Below, piece by piece: positions 52,883 through 61,437 of a DNA stretch of 64,000 nucleotides (the stretch's first letter is position 1; each line of letters starts with the position of its first letter). The notes below the pieces were generated by a model. The model did no database searches, was not told where the DNA came from, and saw only the letters and a program-made list of their open reading frames with translations. The translations under genes were made by a program, and so were the position numbers. Where the stretch lies: positions 697 through 64,696 of the forward strand of contig NZ_JADWYU010000094.1 in the NCBI RefSeq assembly GCF_016786325.1, read 5' to 3'. This stretch comes from Frankia nepalensis. GTDB taxonomy: Bacteria; Actinomycetota; Actinomycetes; Frankiales; Frankiaceae.

Positions 52883-53734
52883 GTGCCAGAACGCGACGCG
52901 AACATTAAGGCGGTTCTTCGGTACTACGATCGCACGGAGTCACGGCTGGGCTACCTGTATCTGCTGCACGGGACGAAGCACTTCGGCTGGTACGAGGCCG
53001 GGGACCCCGGGTGGCGGTTCTCACCGGCGATGCGCCGCATGGAGCATCAGCTCGGACGCCGGCTCGGTCTCGATGCCGGTTCCCGGGTGCTCGACGCCGG
53101 CTGCGGCATGGGCGAGGTCGCGCGCACGCTCGCAACCGATTTCACCCTGGACGTCACCGGAATCGATATTCTCGACTTCAACCTCGACGAGGCCCGGCGC
53201 CGGAGCGAGAAATCCGGGCTCGCCGACCGCACCCGGTTCGTCGAATGCGACTATCACGACCTCTCCCAGTTCGCCGACGGCCAGTTCGACGGGGCCTACA
53301 CGATGGAGACGTTCGTGCACGCCGCCGATCCCGAACGGGTGCTGGCCGAGTTTCACCGGGTTCTGCGCCCCGGCGGGCGGCTCGTGATGTTCGAGTATTC
53401 GCGGACACCGGAGGAGTTGTTGGATCCGGCCGCGCGGGCGGCGTTCGACGCCGTGTGCGAGCTTGGCGCGATGCCGACCTGGCACCGTCTCAACCACGGC
53501 GACCTGGAAGGCCTCCTCGAATCGGCGTCGTTCAAGGTCGAGGCGGTGGAGGACGTGACGGCCCGCATGCTGCCGATGCTGCGCGCGTTCGCGCTCCTCG
53601 GCCGCCTGCCGTACGCCACCGCGCGGCGACTCGGCAAGACAGCGAAGGCCGTCAACGCGATGAGCGGCGTCGAGATGTGGAAGCACCAGGACGCCTGGCG
53701 CTACAACATCTACACGGCCGCCAAGAAGGCATAG
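52883..53734 (+). CDS. SAM-dependent methyltransferase
   Basis: 283 residues from GTG 52883. Class I methyltransferase core: VLDAGCGMGEVARTLATDFT (motif I), ARRRSEKSGLADRTRFVECD, then FDGAYTMETFVHAADPERVL and FHRVLRPGGRLVMFEYSR. The pattern is of small-molecule or lipid methyltransferases of the UbiE/sterol-C24 type, not DNA methyltransferases. It follows the membrane protein gene by 21 bp with a GGAG-containing spacer, so they may be one transcript. Substrate unknown. Confidence 0.8.
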   Translation: MPERDANIKAVLRYYDRTESRLGYLYLLHGTKHFGWYEAGDPGWRFSPAMRRMEHQLGRRLGLDAGSRVLDAGCGMGEVARTLATDFTLDVTGIDILDFNLDEARRRSEKSGLADRTRFVECDYHDLSQFADGQFDGAYTMETFVHAADPERVLAEFHRVLRPGGRLVMFEYSRTPEELLDPAARAAFDAVCELGAMPTWHRLNHGDLEGLLESASFKVEAVEDVTARMLPMLRAFALLGRLPYATARRLGKTAKAVNAMSGVEMWKHQDAWRYNIYTAAKKA

Positions 53735-53818
53735 GCATCGCCACCTACTCGCGCCCGTCGGCCAGAGCCGCTGCTCACGGAGGCGGCCGGTGGGTTTGCC
53801 CGGAGGCCGGGCTACGAG

Positions 53819-54769
53819 CTATGACGACGTCGTTCCCGAGCTGTCTATGTTCCCGACCATGCTGGTCGGGGCGAAATAGGAGCTGCCTCTCGTCCCATAG
53901 ATACCGATGTGCGCCCCGCCCGGCCCCACGCCCTCGATGATGTTGGTCATGCAGACCCTGGTGTCGAACACCGTCGTCCCCCCGCCGGCCACCGGTGGGA
54001 GGCTCACCGTGACCTCCTCGAGGCCTTCGCTCACCAGGCCGACGCCGTCGCTCTCCCACACCAGGGTCACCTTGAGCCAGCCAGCGGGGGATGGGGCGGT
54101 GCCCCAATTCGACAGCTTGATCCTCAGGGAGCCGCACACGTAGTCCGAGCCAGTGATGCCGATGAACCGCCTCACCCAGATCCTCATGTCCGGTGCTCCC
54201 GCGGTCTGGGCCGGGGGCGGCGGCGTCGTGCTCGGCGCTGGCGTGGCCGGGGCCACCGGGGTCGGTTGCGGTGCCCGCGACGGCGTCGCCGGTGGCCGCG
54301 GGGCTGGCGGCGCCGTCGAAATGACCGCCGCGGGCCGCGGAGCCTGCGACGACTGAGTCGTCATGGGGACCGCCGCGGGCCGCGTCACCGGCGGCGGCTT
54401 GGCCATGGCTGGGCTGGCGGCCGAGGGCGGCGCTGCGGCGGGGCGGGGCGTTCCGGACGCGGCCGGGATGGTCGCCCGCGCGGCGCCGGTCCGGCCCGGC
54501 GAGGCAGGTGCCGTCGGCGCGGGGCCAGAACCGGCCGTCGGCCCGGCCGTGGAGGCGGGGGTCGCCGACGGCGAGGGGGTCGTGGTGCCGGGCCGGTCGC
54601 CGACGCCGAACTCGCCGGCCGCGAGCGCGGCGGAGGCCGTCGTCGCGGTCGGCTCACGCGGCCCGTCGGCCTGCGTGCCGGCGGCCCCGGTACAGCCTGC
54701 CGCCAGAAGTCCGGCAAGCAGCGCGGCATTCACCGAACGGCCGAACGGACGGACGCGTGGACGCCGCAT
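53819..54769 (-). CDS. Proline-rich lipoprotein
   Basis: 316 residues; AGGAGG precedes ATG 54769. Basic start, then hydrophobic NAALLAGLLAAGC with a lipobox Cys about residue 26. Residues 30-205 are a Pro/Ala/Thr-rich spacer (TPSPSATPASTAGPTAGSGP is typical), suited to span the peptidoglycan. The C-terminal 110 residues form a compact domain: RIWVRRFIGITGSDYVCGSL, then NWGTAPSPAGWLKVTLVWES and TVFDTRVCMTNIIEGVGPGG, with two cysteines that could pair. A cell-surface binding domain seems likely; no family recognised. Confidence 0.75.
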   Translation of the reverse strand: MRRPRVRPFGRSVNAALLAGLLAAGCTGAAGTQADGPREPTATTASAALAAGEFGVGDRPGTTTPSPSATPASTAGPTAGSGPAPTAPASPGRTGAARATIPAASGTPRPAAAPPSAASPAMAKPPPVTRPAAVPMTTQSSQAPRPAAVISTAPPAPRPPATPSRAPQPTPVAPATPAPSTTPPPPAQTAGAPDMRIWVRRFIGITGSDYVCGSLRIKLSNWGTAPSPAGWLKVTLVWESDGVGLVSEGLEEVTVSLPPVAGGGTTVFDTRVCMTNIIEGVGPGGAHIGIYGTRGSSYFAPTSMVGNIDSSGTTSS

Positions 54770-55007
54770 AGAACCTCCTGGTAGAGCGCCCCAGGTGGCC
54801 TTCTGGTCAGCGCGCGCCAACTCTGCCATAGCGGTACGCCACAGACATTCCGTGCGAGCCCGCTCGGCGAGGAATGTTCGGACGCTGTCACCCCGATTGG
54901 CTGGTGCCCGCATCCCCAACGGAATGCCTACCTCGCAGGTAGCGGCGCGCTCACCCCACGGCTCAGCTCACGTGGGACCGAGCTGAGGTCGACCTCGGCC
55001 ACGCTGG

Positions 55008-55994
55008 TCAGGTCAGGTGGGCCAGAACGGCGGACAAGGCCGGGTAGCTGGCGCGGACGCCGTCGGCGTTGCCGAGGCGATGCCGTTCGAGTCTGACCGC
55101 TCCCAGGTGGCGGCCCTCGTAGATCTGCTGGCGTAGCCGCGCGGCGGGCGAGGTGTCACGGGGTCCGTAGCCGTCCCAGAACGCGACCCGCTCGTCCTGT
55201 TTCGTCAGCGCCATCCGGATCGTCCAGTCCGCGGCGCTGTCGCCGAACCAGGTCCGGTCGAGGTCGAACACCCCGGTGATCGTCGGCTCCGGGGTGGTCT
55301 CGTGGAGCATCACGTTCACCGTCCACAGATCACCGGCCAGCAGCCGGGGCTCGGTCACCTCGTCCAGCACGGCCCGCCGGTCAACGGCCACGGCGATGAC
55401 CCTGCGCAGGTCGGCCGCGTCCAGGCCGGCGCCGTCGAGATCCGTCACGACGGCCTCCAGCGAAGCGATCACCGCCTCGCTCCACGAGCCGTAACCGGGA
55501 CCGGTGACCGGGCCGAAACGCGTCCCGCGCACCCCGTGAACCCGCCGCGCGATGGCGCCCAGCTCTCGGAAGAAGACCGGCCACAGCGCGCGCGGATAGT
55601 CGCCGAGGCGGCTCGGCGCCGGCACGCCATCCAGAAGGGTCTGGACCATCCAGTCCCGGCCGATCAGCTCCTGTGACCAGTCCGCGGCGATCACCTTTGG
55701 CAGCAGCGGCGCGATCATCGCCAGGTAGGGCAGCGAGGCGTACTCGTTACGCATCAGCTGCCACTCCGACGCGAACTGCCGGCCTGGCTCGGGCGCGACC
55801 CGCAGGATCACCGGCCGGTCCCGCCCCGCCACCGTCACCCGGTACGTCGTGTTGTATAGACCTGCCCCAAGCTCCTCGGCGGTGACGACCCGAACCTCGG
55901 AGCCGAACACCCGGCCACAGATCGCCCGGATCTCGCCGGCCGTCAACGGCTGCTGAAACGCCCCAGACGAACGCTCGACCTGTCGCAACCGCAT
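55008..55994 (-). CDS. APH-family phosphotransferase / fructosamine kinase-like protein
   Basis: 328 residues. The kinase-like fold is seen from ELGAGLYNTTYRVTVAGRDR, RPVILRVAPEP and a central MVQTLLDGVPAP. The catalytic loop reads RLLAGDLWTVNVMLHE. Family members usually have H-G-D-(L)-x-x-x-N; here His is Ala but Asp and Asn are kept. The metal-binding Asp is in GVFDLDRTWFGDSA. It could phosphorylate an aminoglycoside, a sugar-amine or another small molecule. It stands alone in the element. Confidence 0.75.
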   Translation of the reverse strand: MRLRQVERSSGAFQQPLTAGEIRAICGRVFGSEVRVVTAEELGAGLYNTTYRVTVAGRDRPVILRVAPEPGRQFASEWQLMRNEYASLPYLAMIAPLLPKVIAADWSQELIGRDWMVQTLLDGVPAPSRLGDYPRALWPVFFRELGAIARRVHGVRGTRFGPVTGPGYGSWSEAVIASLEAVVTDLDGAGLDAADLRRVIAVAVDRRAVLDEVTEPRLLAGDLWTVNVMLHETTPEPTITGVFDLDRTWFGDSAADWTIRMALTKQDERVAFWDGYGPRDTSPAARLRQQIYEGRHLGAVRLERHRLGNADGVRASYPALSAVLAHLT

Positions 55995-56103
55995 ATCGCC
56001 TCCTCACCCGATAAGAACCACGGGCGCCACCAGTTGGCATCGGCCGCACGGTAGCCCCGGCAGGCGAGGGACACGGCCGCTCGAGGGCCGTCATCCCTAC
56101 GGC

Positions 56104-56230
56104 CATCGCGCTGGGCATCGCGAGCGACATCGCCGGCCATACCGCCCGGCCCTGGTGGCTGTCGTCACCGGGAGGCATTGGCCCGGTCGCGATGTCTGGT
56201 CGGAGGGCTGGCGCGAGGGCCGCCGCGATG
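56104..56230. repeat. Iteron cluster 2 (CATCGC / GCGATG, 12-bp register) upstream of relaxase
   Basis: CATCGC starts at 56104, 56116 and 56128, exactly 12 bp apart. In the opposite orientation GCGATG starts at 56189 and 56225, 36 bp apart, and a degenerate GCGAGG occupies the 12-bp phase at 56213. The arrangement (direct repeats facing direct repeats) is the same as in cluster 1. It lies 150-275 bp upstream of the relaxase start, where an origin of transfer or a relaxase operator would be. No gene in 55995-56378. Confidence 0.7.
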
Positions 56231-56378
56231 TTCCGGCCGGGCAGGCTGCGGTGCCGTCATGGCGTATCCCGGCCGTTCTGGGGCCGCCGTCCTCAGGCGT
56301 CCTGGAGTGCCCCATGCCGTATCTCGCCCACCACCGCCGCGGCCCTGGCCGGTACAACTCGGGGCCTGGTGGTCTCCG

Positions 56379-59300
56379 ATGATCGCGACGGCAAAGGTGC
56401 TGCGGGTCCGGGCCCGGGAGCCGGAGCAGGTCGCTCGGGCCGCGGCCGCGGTGGTGGCCTACGTGCAGGGAGGCCAGCCGGAGAACGCGCTGGCCGGCTA
56501 CTACAGCCGGGACCAGGCGCGCGGCCGGGCCCGGGGCCGGCTGGCCTCGCTCGTCGGTCTGCGCGGGGACGTTACGGGCCAAGCGCTGGCGCGGCTGCTG
56601 CGTGGCGAGCACGCCGTGACTGGCCAGCCGCTGCTGACGGGAGCCGGCTCGGCGGGCCGGACACCTCACCTCAGTGGTGCCGTTGGGCGGAAACCCGCCA
56701 AGACCGCCGGCGAGGATGGGGAGTGGCTGACCCTCGTGGAGGCTGCGGCGATCGCCGGGGTGAGCACGGCCTATCTGCGTCGGCTCGTCGGCCGCGCCGG
56801 CGACCAGCCGACTCCCGCCGACACCTCGGCGGATCCGACGACTTCGACCGTTCCCAGGGCCGGGCCATCCAAGGCCGGTGGACGTGGCGCGCCCGATTCC
56901 CCTGGCGCGGCCACGCCCGACGAGCAGGCGGGCGCCGGTGACGTCGTCGCGGCCGGCGCCGAATCGGGTGACCACCTGACCGGGGCGCGGGGACCGGACG
57001 GCCGGTGGCGGGTGCGGCGGGCCGAGTTCGAGCGGTGGAACGCGCGGCGGGTGCCGCCGGCGACGGTGCTCGGCTACGACCTCGTGTGCGCGGCGCCGAA
57101 GTCGGTGAGCCTGCTGTGGGCGTTCGGGGACGACGCACTGCGCGCGGACATCGGCGCCGCGTTGGACGCGGCGGTGGACGCGACGATCGGCTATCTGGAG
57201 CGGCATGCCGCGTTCGGCCTGGTCGCCGGCCGCGACCAGCGCTCACTCGGCCTGGCGGTTGCCTCCTACCTGCACGACGTGTCCCGCAACACCGAGGCCC
57301 ACCTGCACGTCCACAACATCATCTTCAATGTGGTCGCGGTCCCCGACGACATCGATCGGTCGGCGGCGGGTTCCCATCCAGGCCAGAGCAGGCCGACGGT
57401 GCCGCCCTGGGCGTGGCGGACGGTCGACGGGGAGGTGCTGCTCGCGCACATCAGGACCGCCGGGTTCGTCGGCGCCGCGGTGCTGCGCCACGAACTGTCC
57501 CGCCTGCGCGGCGTGGCCTGGGAGCCGGTGCGCAACGGGGTGGCGGAGCTGGCCGGGTTCCCGCCCGATCTGCTGGCCGCGTTCTCGACCCGCCACGGCG
57601 AGGTGGAGGCGGAGTTCGCCCAACTCGTCGCACAGGGGCTGGAACCGTCCGGGGCGACGAAGGCCGCCGCGCAGCGCGGCTCGCGCAAGGCGAAGAAAGT
57701 GCTCGCCGACGACGCCGTCCACGCCGCCCAGCTCGACCGGCTGACCGCCACCGGCTGGACCATCGACCAGGTCCGCCAGCTCGCCGTCGCCACGCCCGAC
57801 CAGCCGGTGCCACTCGGCGAGCGGGAGATCGCCGACCTGTTCGACCTGCTCTCCGGCGCGCTGGGGCTGACGGAGAAGGCGACGACGTTCGTGCGCCGGG
57901 ACGTGGTGCGCATGGTCGCGGCGTGGACGGGCGACCGGGCCGACGCCGAGACGATCGAACGGCTGACCGACCGGTTCCTGGCCGATCCCCGCGTCGTCCT
58001 GCTACACGGCACCACCCCCGGCCAGCGCCGCCGCCACCAGCCCGAACCGCTCTACTCCGTCGAGGACCTGCTGCTGGCCGAGGACACCCTGTCCGCCCTG
58101 ATCCGCCAAGGCCAGGTCACCGCCGGCGCCGCCCCCCGCCTGCTCGTCGACCCCACCCTCCTCGAAACCCGACTCGCCGCCGCCACCCACCCGCCGAACC
58201 GCGCCCACCCCGGAACCTCCCCGGCCGACCCGGAACGCCGCGCCGCCCCAGTGGCGCTGTCGGCCGAGCAAGCGGAGCTGGTACGCCGGCTACTGACCAG
58301 CGGAGACCTCGTCCGCCCCGCGGTCGGCCCGGCCGGGACGGGCAAGACCGAGGCGATGCGCGCCCTGACCGGCATCCTGCGCGCCGCCGGCCGCCACGTG
58401 TTCGCCACCGCCCATGGCGGCCGCCAGGCCGAGGAACTCGCCGACCGGATCGGCATCCCGGCCCGGGTCGTCGCCAGCTGGCTCACCCTCCTCGACAACG
58501 TCACGGACCCAGCCGACGTCTGGCCGCCTGGCTCGGTCCTGATCGTCGACGAGGCCACCCAGGTCGCCACCCGCGACGCCGAGCGCCTCCTGCGCTACGC
58601 CACCCGCACCGGCACTGTCGTCCTCGCGCTCGGCGACCCCGCCCAGCTCGGCTCGGTCGGCGCCGGCGGCTGGTTCACCCACCTCGTCGCCCACACCTCC
58701 GATGTCGCGACCTTGACGACCGTGCACCGCCAGGCCGGCGCGGATCTCGCGCCGGTCCGCGCCGCGCTCGGCGCGCTGCGCGCCGACACCGCGCCGACCG
58801 TGCGCGCCGCGTTGGACCGGCTCGCCGCCGACGGCCGCATCCACCTCGCTGACGGCGCCGACGCGCTACTCGAACGCGCCGTCGCCGACTGGTACGCCGA
58901 ACGCCAGCGGCGCGTCCACAGCGCGGACGACATACCCGGCGCGAACAGCGCCGGTGCCGACGCGCCGACGACCGCGACCGGCGCGCGGCACGGCGCGTCC
59001 GGCACGCGGCACGGCGCGTCCGGCACGCGGCTCGGCGCGTCTGGCGCGAACAGCGCGCCCGGCGCGAACGGCGGCGCGTCCGTCGACGGCGCGTCCAGAT
59101 GGCCGGCCCACGCCGCGGCGCGACCACAACCAGCGAAGATCCACCTGATGGCCGAGCGGCACCGCGAGGTGGAAACCCTCAACCGCGCCGCCCGCGCCCT
59201 GCTCACCGCCGACGGCACCCTGACCGGCCCGGCCCTGCATACCGCCGGCCGCGAGTTCCAGATCGGCGACGAGGTCATCACCCTCACCCAGGCCGGCCAC

Positions 59301-61088
59301 ACCCTCGTCCCGGCCGGCAAGCCCGGCTCGGCCTACGTCCGGACCGGCACCGTCGGCGTCGTCACCGCGGTGCACCTCGACGCCGACAGGCCGGCTGGTC
59401 AGGCGCTGACGGTGTACTTCCCCAGCAAGGGCAGCGTCCGCATCCCCTGGGACTACCTGACACACCGGTTCGCCGACGGCCGCGACGGCGGCCTCGCCCA
59501 CGCCTACGCGATCACGGCGGCCAAGGCCCAGGGCACCACGATGGACACCGCCCGCGCCGTCGTCACCGACGACACCAGCCGGGCGGGCCTGTACGTCATG
59601 CTCTCGCGCGCCCGCACCGACCTCGCCGCCTACGTCGTGCGTCGCGACCAGCTCGACGAACACGACGACGAGACGTGGCTTCCCGCCGAGCCGGGCGACG
59701 ACAGTCCGCTGGACCGGCTCGCCGGCCGGCTCGACCGGTCTCGCGCCGAACGCCTGGCCAGCGACCACGATCCCTGGGCGGCCGAGGCACACCGCCTCCG
59801 TCGGCGACACACCCTCGCCGAACTCACCGCGTTCCGACTCGGCCGGCAGGTTCTGGACCGGTCAAGCGTCGCGCCGACCGCGCCGGAACGCGCTGCGCGG
59901 GAACGCACCGCGCCGGTCCGCGCCGATCCAGTCGCGCCGACCGCGCCGGGCCACGCGCCACTGGACGCGCCGACGCGACGCGCCGGCATGCCGCGCCAGG
60001 TGCTGCTACGGCGCGCCGAACTGGCCGCCGAAGCGGCGCTGCGCGCCGCCGCGCTCGCCCACCCGCCGACGGCGCTCGTGGCGCGCCTCGGCTCCCGCCC
60101 GGAAGCCGGCCCGGAGCGCGCTGTCTGGGACGCGGCCGTCGGCGCGCTGGCCGTCTACCACGCCCGCCACCAGCCCGGCGCCACCGCGCACGACGCCGGA
60201 CCGCCACCCGGCGCGCGCCCAGACGATCAGGCACGCGACCCGTGGCTCTACCACCGGTACCTGGCGCACCGGCTCGTCGACGACTGGGCCGCGGGTCTGC
60301 CCGACACCGACCGAACCCGGTTCAGCGGAGTGGGCCAGGCGGTTCCGCGGAACCGCGCCGTCGCCGGTGTCCACGCCCTCCTCGACGCCGGCCTCACCCC
60401 CAGCCAGGTCACCTCGGACCTCGCCCACCCGGCTGGGGACGAGACTCGCGCCGGTGCCGCGGTGCTCGCGTGGCGCGTCACCGACCTGTGCGAACAGGTC
60501 GGCGTCGACCCGGCGCTCTACGAACTGCCCAGCCCGACGACCGCCCAGCAGGAATGGAACGAACTCGTCGGCCTGCTGAACCGCGCCGAGATCACCCACC
60601 TCGCCACCAGACCGACCGCCGCCCTGGCGGAGGAACGGCAACTCCTCGTCGACGCACCACTCGGACTGGCCGGTACCACCCGAACGCAGGTCCAGATGCG
60701 CGCACAGATGCCGCACGACGCGGACCGAGTTTCGCCCTTCAGGGCAGATCGGGTGGCACGACTGGCCCGGGTGGAGGCCGCACTCGACCGGCAGACCACG
60801 GACGCGGTCCTGCGCGCCACGGCCGAGCCCGCCAGCTACCTGACCGCGCTGCTCGGCCCCCGCCCCACCGCCACCTTGCAGGCGGCGGCCTGGGAACAGG
60901 CGGCCAGCCGGGCCGAGCGCTACCGACACCACGTCCTCGGCCTGCCCTACGGCACCCCCGCCATCATCGAAGCAGTCGAACCGGCCAGACAGGCGCTGGG
61001 AGATCGTCCCACCGACCCCCGCGCGGCCGACGCCTACGACCAGGCGCGCGACATCCACATGGTGCTCGACGCCCAGCTCCCGCTGTAG
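56379..61088 (+). CDS. MobF-type relaxase-helicase (TraA/TrwC-like) with inserted HTH
   Basis: 1,569 residues from ATG 56379. N-terminal relaxase: tandem Tyr in ALAGYYSRDQA (41-42), the fold segment LGYDLVCAAPKSVSLLWAFG, and the metal-binding His cluster NTEAHLHVHNIIFN. Between Tyr and the rest an excisionase-like HTH is inserted (about 113-222: EWLTLVEAAAIAGVSTAYLR, RRLVGRAGD…GRWRVRRAEFERW). Helicase: VGPAGTGKTEAMRAL (Walker A), VLIVDEATQVATRDA and YAITAAKAQGTTMDTA. A Gly/Ala/Ser repeat (HGASGTRHGASGTRLGASGA) interrupts the helicase. It should nick the element at its transfer origin, stay linked to the 5' end and unwind the strand. Confidence 0.85.
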   Translation: MIATAKVLRVRAREPEQVARAAAAVVAYVQGGQPENALAGYYSRDQARGRARGRLASLVGLRGDVTGQALARLLRGEHAVTGQPLLTGAGSAGRTPHLSGAVGRKPAKTAGEDGEWLTLVEAAAIAGVSTAYLRRLVGRAGDQPTPADTSADPTTSTVPRAGPSKAGGRGAPDSPGAATPDEQAGAGDVVAAGAESGDHLTGARGPDGRWRVRRAEFERWNARRVPPATVLGYDLVCAAPKSVSLLWAFGDDALRADIGAALDAAVDATIGYLERHAAFGLVAGRDQRSLGLAVASYLHDVSRNTEAHLHVHNIIFNVVAVPDDIDRSAAGSHPGQSRPTVPPWAWRTVDGEVLLAHIRTAGFVGAAVLRHELSRLRGVAWEPVRNGVAELAGFPPDLLAAFSTRHGEVEAEFAQLVAQGLEPSGATKAAAQRGSRKAKKVLADDAVHAAQLDRLTATGWTIDQVRQLAVATPDQPVPLGEREIADLFDLLSGALGLTEKATTFVRRDVVRMVAAWTGDRADAETIERLTDRFLADPRVVLLHGTTPGQRRRHQPEPLYSVEDLLLAEDTLSALIRQGQVTAGAAPRLLVDPTLLETRLAAATHPPNRAHPGTSPADPERRAAPVALSAEQAELVRRLLTSGDLVRPAVGPAGTGKTEAMRALTGILRAAGRHVFATAHGGRQAEELADRIGIPARVVASWLTLLDNVTDPADVWPPGSVLIVDEATQVATRDAERLLRYATRTGTVVLALGDPAQLGSVGAGGWFTHLVAHTSDVATLTTVHRQAGADLAPVRAALGALRADTAPTVRAALDRLAADGRIHLADGADALLERAVADWYAERQRRVHSADDIPGANSAGADAPTTATGARHGASGTRHGASGTRLGASGANSAPGANGGASVDGASRWPAHAAARPQPAKIHLMAERHREVETLNRAARALLTADGTLTGPALHTAGREFQIGDEVITLTQAGHTLVPAGKPGSAYVRTGTVGVVTAVHLDADRPAGQALTVYFPSKGSVRIPWDYLTHRFADGRDGGLAHAYAITAAKAQGTTMDTARAVVTDDTSRAGLYVMLSRARTDLAAYVVRRDQLDEHDDETWLPAEPGDDSPLDRLAGRLDRSRAERLASDHDPWAAEAHRLRRRHTLAELTAFRLGRQVLDRSSVAPTAPERAARERTAPVRADPVAPTAPGHAPLDAPTRRAGMPRQVLLRRAELAAEAALRAAALAHPPTALVARLGSRPEAGPERAVWDAAVGALAVYHARHQPGATAHDAGPPPGARPDDQARDPWLYHRYLAHRLVDDWAAGLPDTDRTRFSGVGQAVPRNRAVAGVHALLDAGLTPSQVTSDLAHPAGDETRAGAAVLAWRVTDLCEQVGVDPALYELPSPTTAQQEWNELVGLLNRAEITHLATRPTAALAEERQLLVDAPLGLAGTTRTQVQMRAQMPHDADRVSPFRADRVARLARVEAALDRQTTDAVLRATAEPASYLTALLGPRPTATLQAAAWEQAASRAERYRHHVLGLPYGTPAIIEAVEPARQALGDRPTDPRAADAYDQARDIHMVLDAQLPL

Positions 61089-61137
61089 TTCCCGCGAGGC
61101 GGTGACGGCGAGGACCTCAAGCAGCACCCGATAGGCG

Positions 61138-61179
61138 ACGATGCCCCTGGCGATGTCATTTACGATGCTTGATCCGATG
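61138..61179. repeat. Iteron cluster 3 (GCGATG-type, 12-bp register)
   Basis: ACGATG, GCGATG, ACGATG and CCGATG start at 61138, 61150, 61162 and 61174, in perfect 12-bp steps and one orientation. The cluster lies 50 bp beyond the relaxase gene and about 260 bp before the integrase gene. The last copy is followed by TTCCGGC, as is the last copy of cluster 2 (TTCCGGCC). The rest of 61180-61437 has no gene. Confidence 0.7.
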
Positions 61180-61437
61180 TTCCGGCACCTCACGGCCTCG
61201 CCGCTACGGATGCACGGAATATCGCATTGTGGCCCTGCATGGGAATTGAAAGATATCCTGCCTATAGCGGAATGACGGCGCACCGCGAGGCACTTCCACT
61301 GGCCGCGCGCGGCCTGCCCGGCACCACGGCACGCCATCCGCCACAGCCCACATCGCAACGCTGCCGCCCTGAGCAACGAGCGCGCCTGCGTCCCCGCTCC
61401 GGCAGCGAGCCCCCTCACGGAGACAGCGGGAACACCC

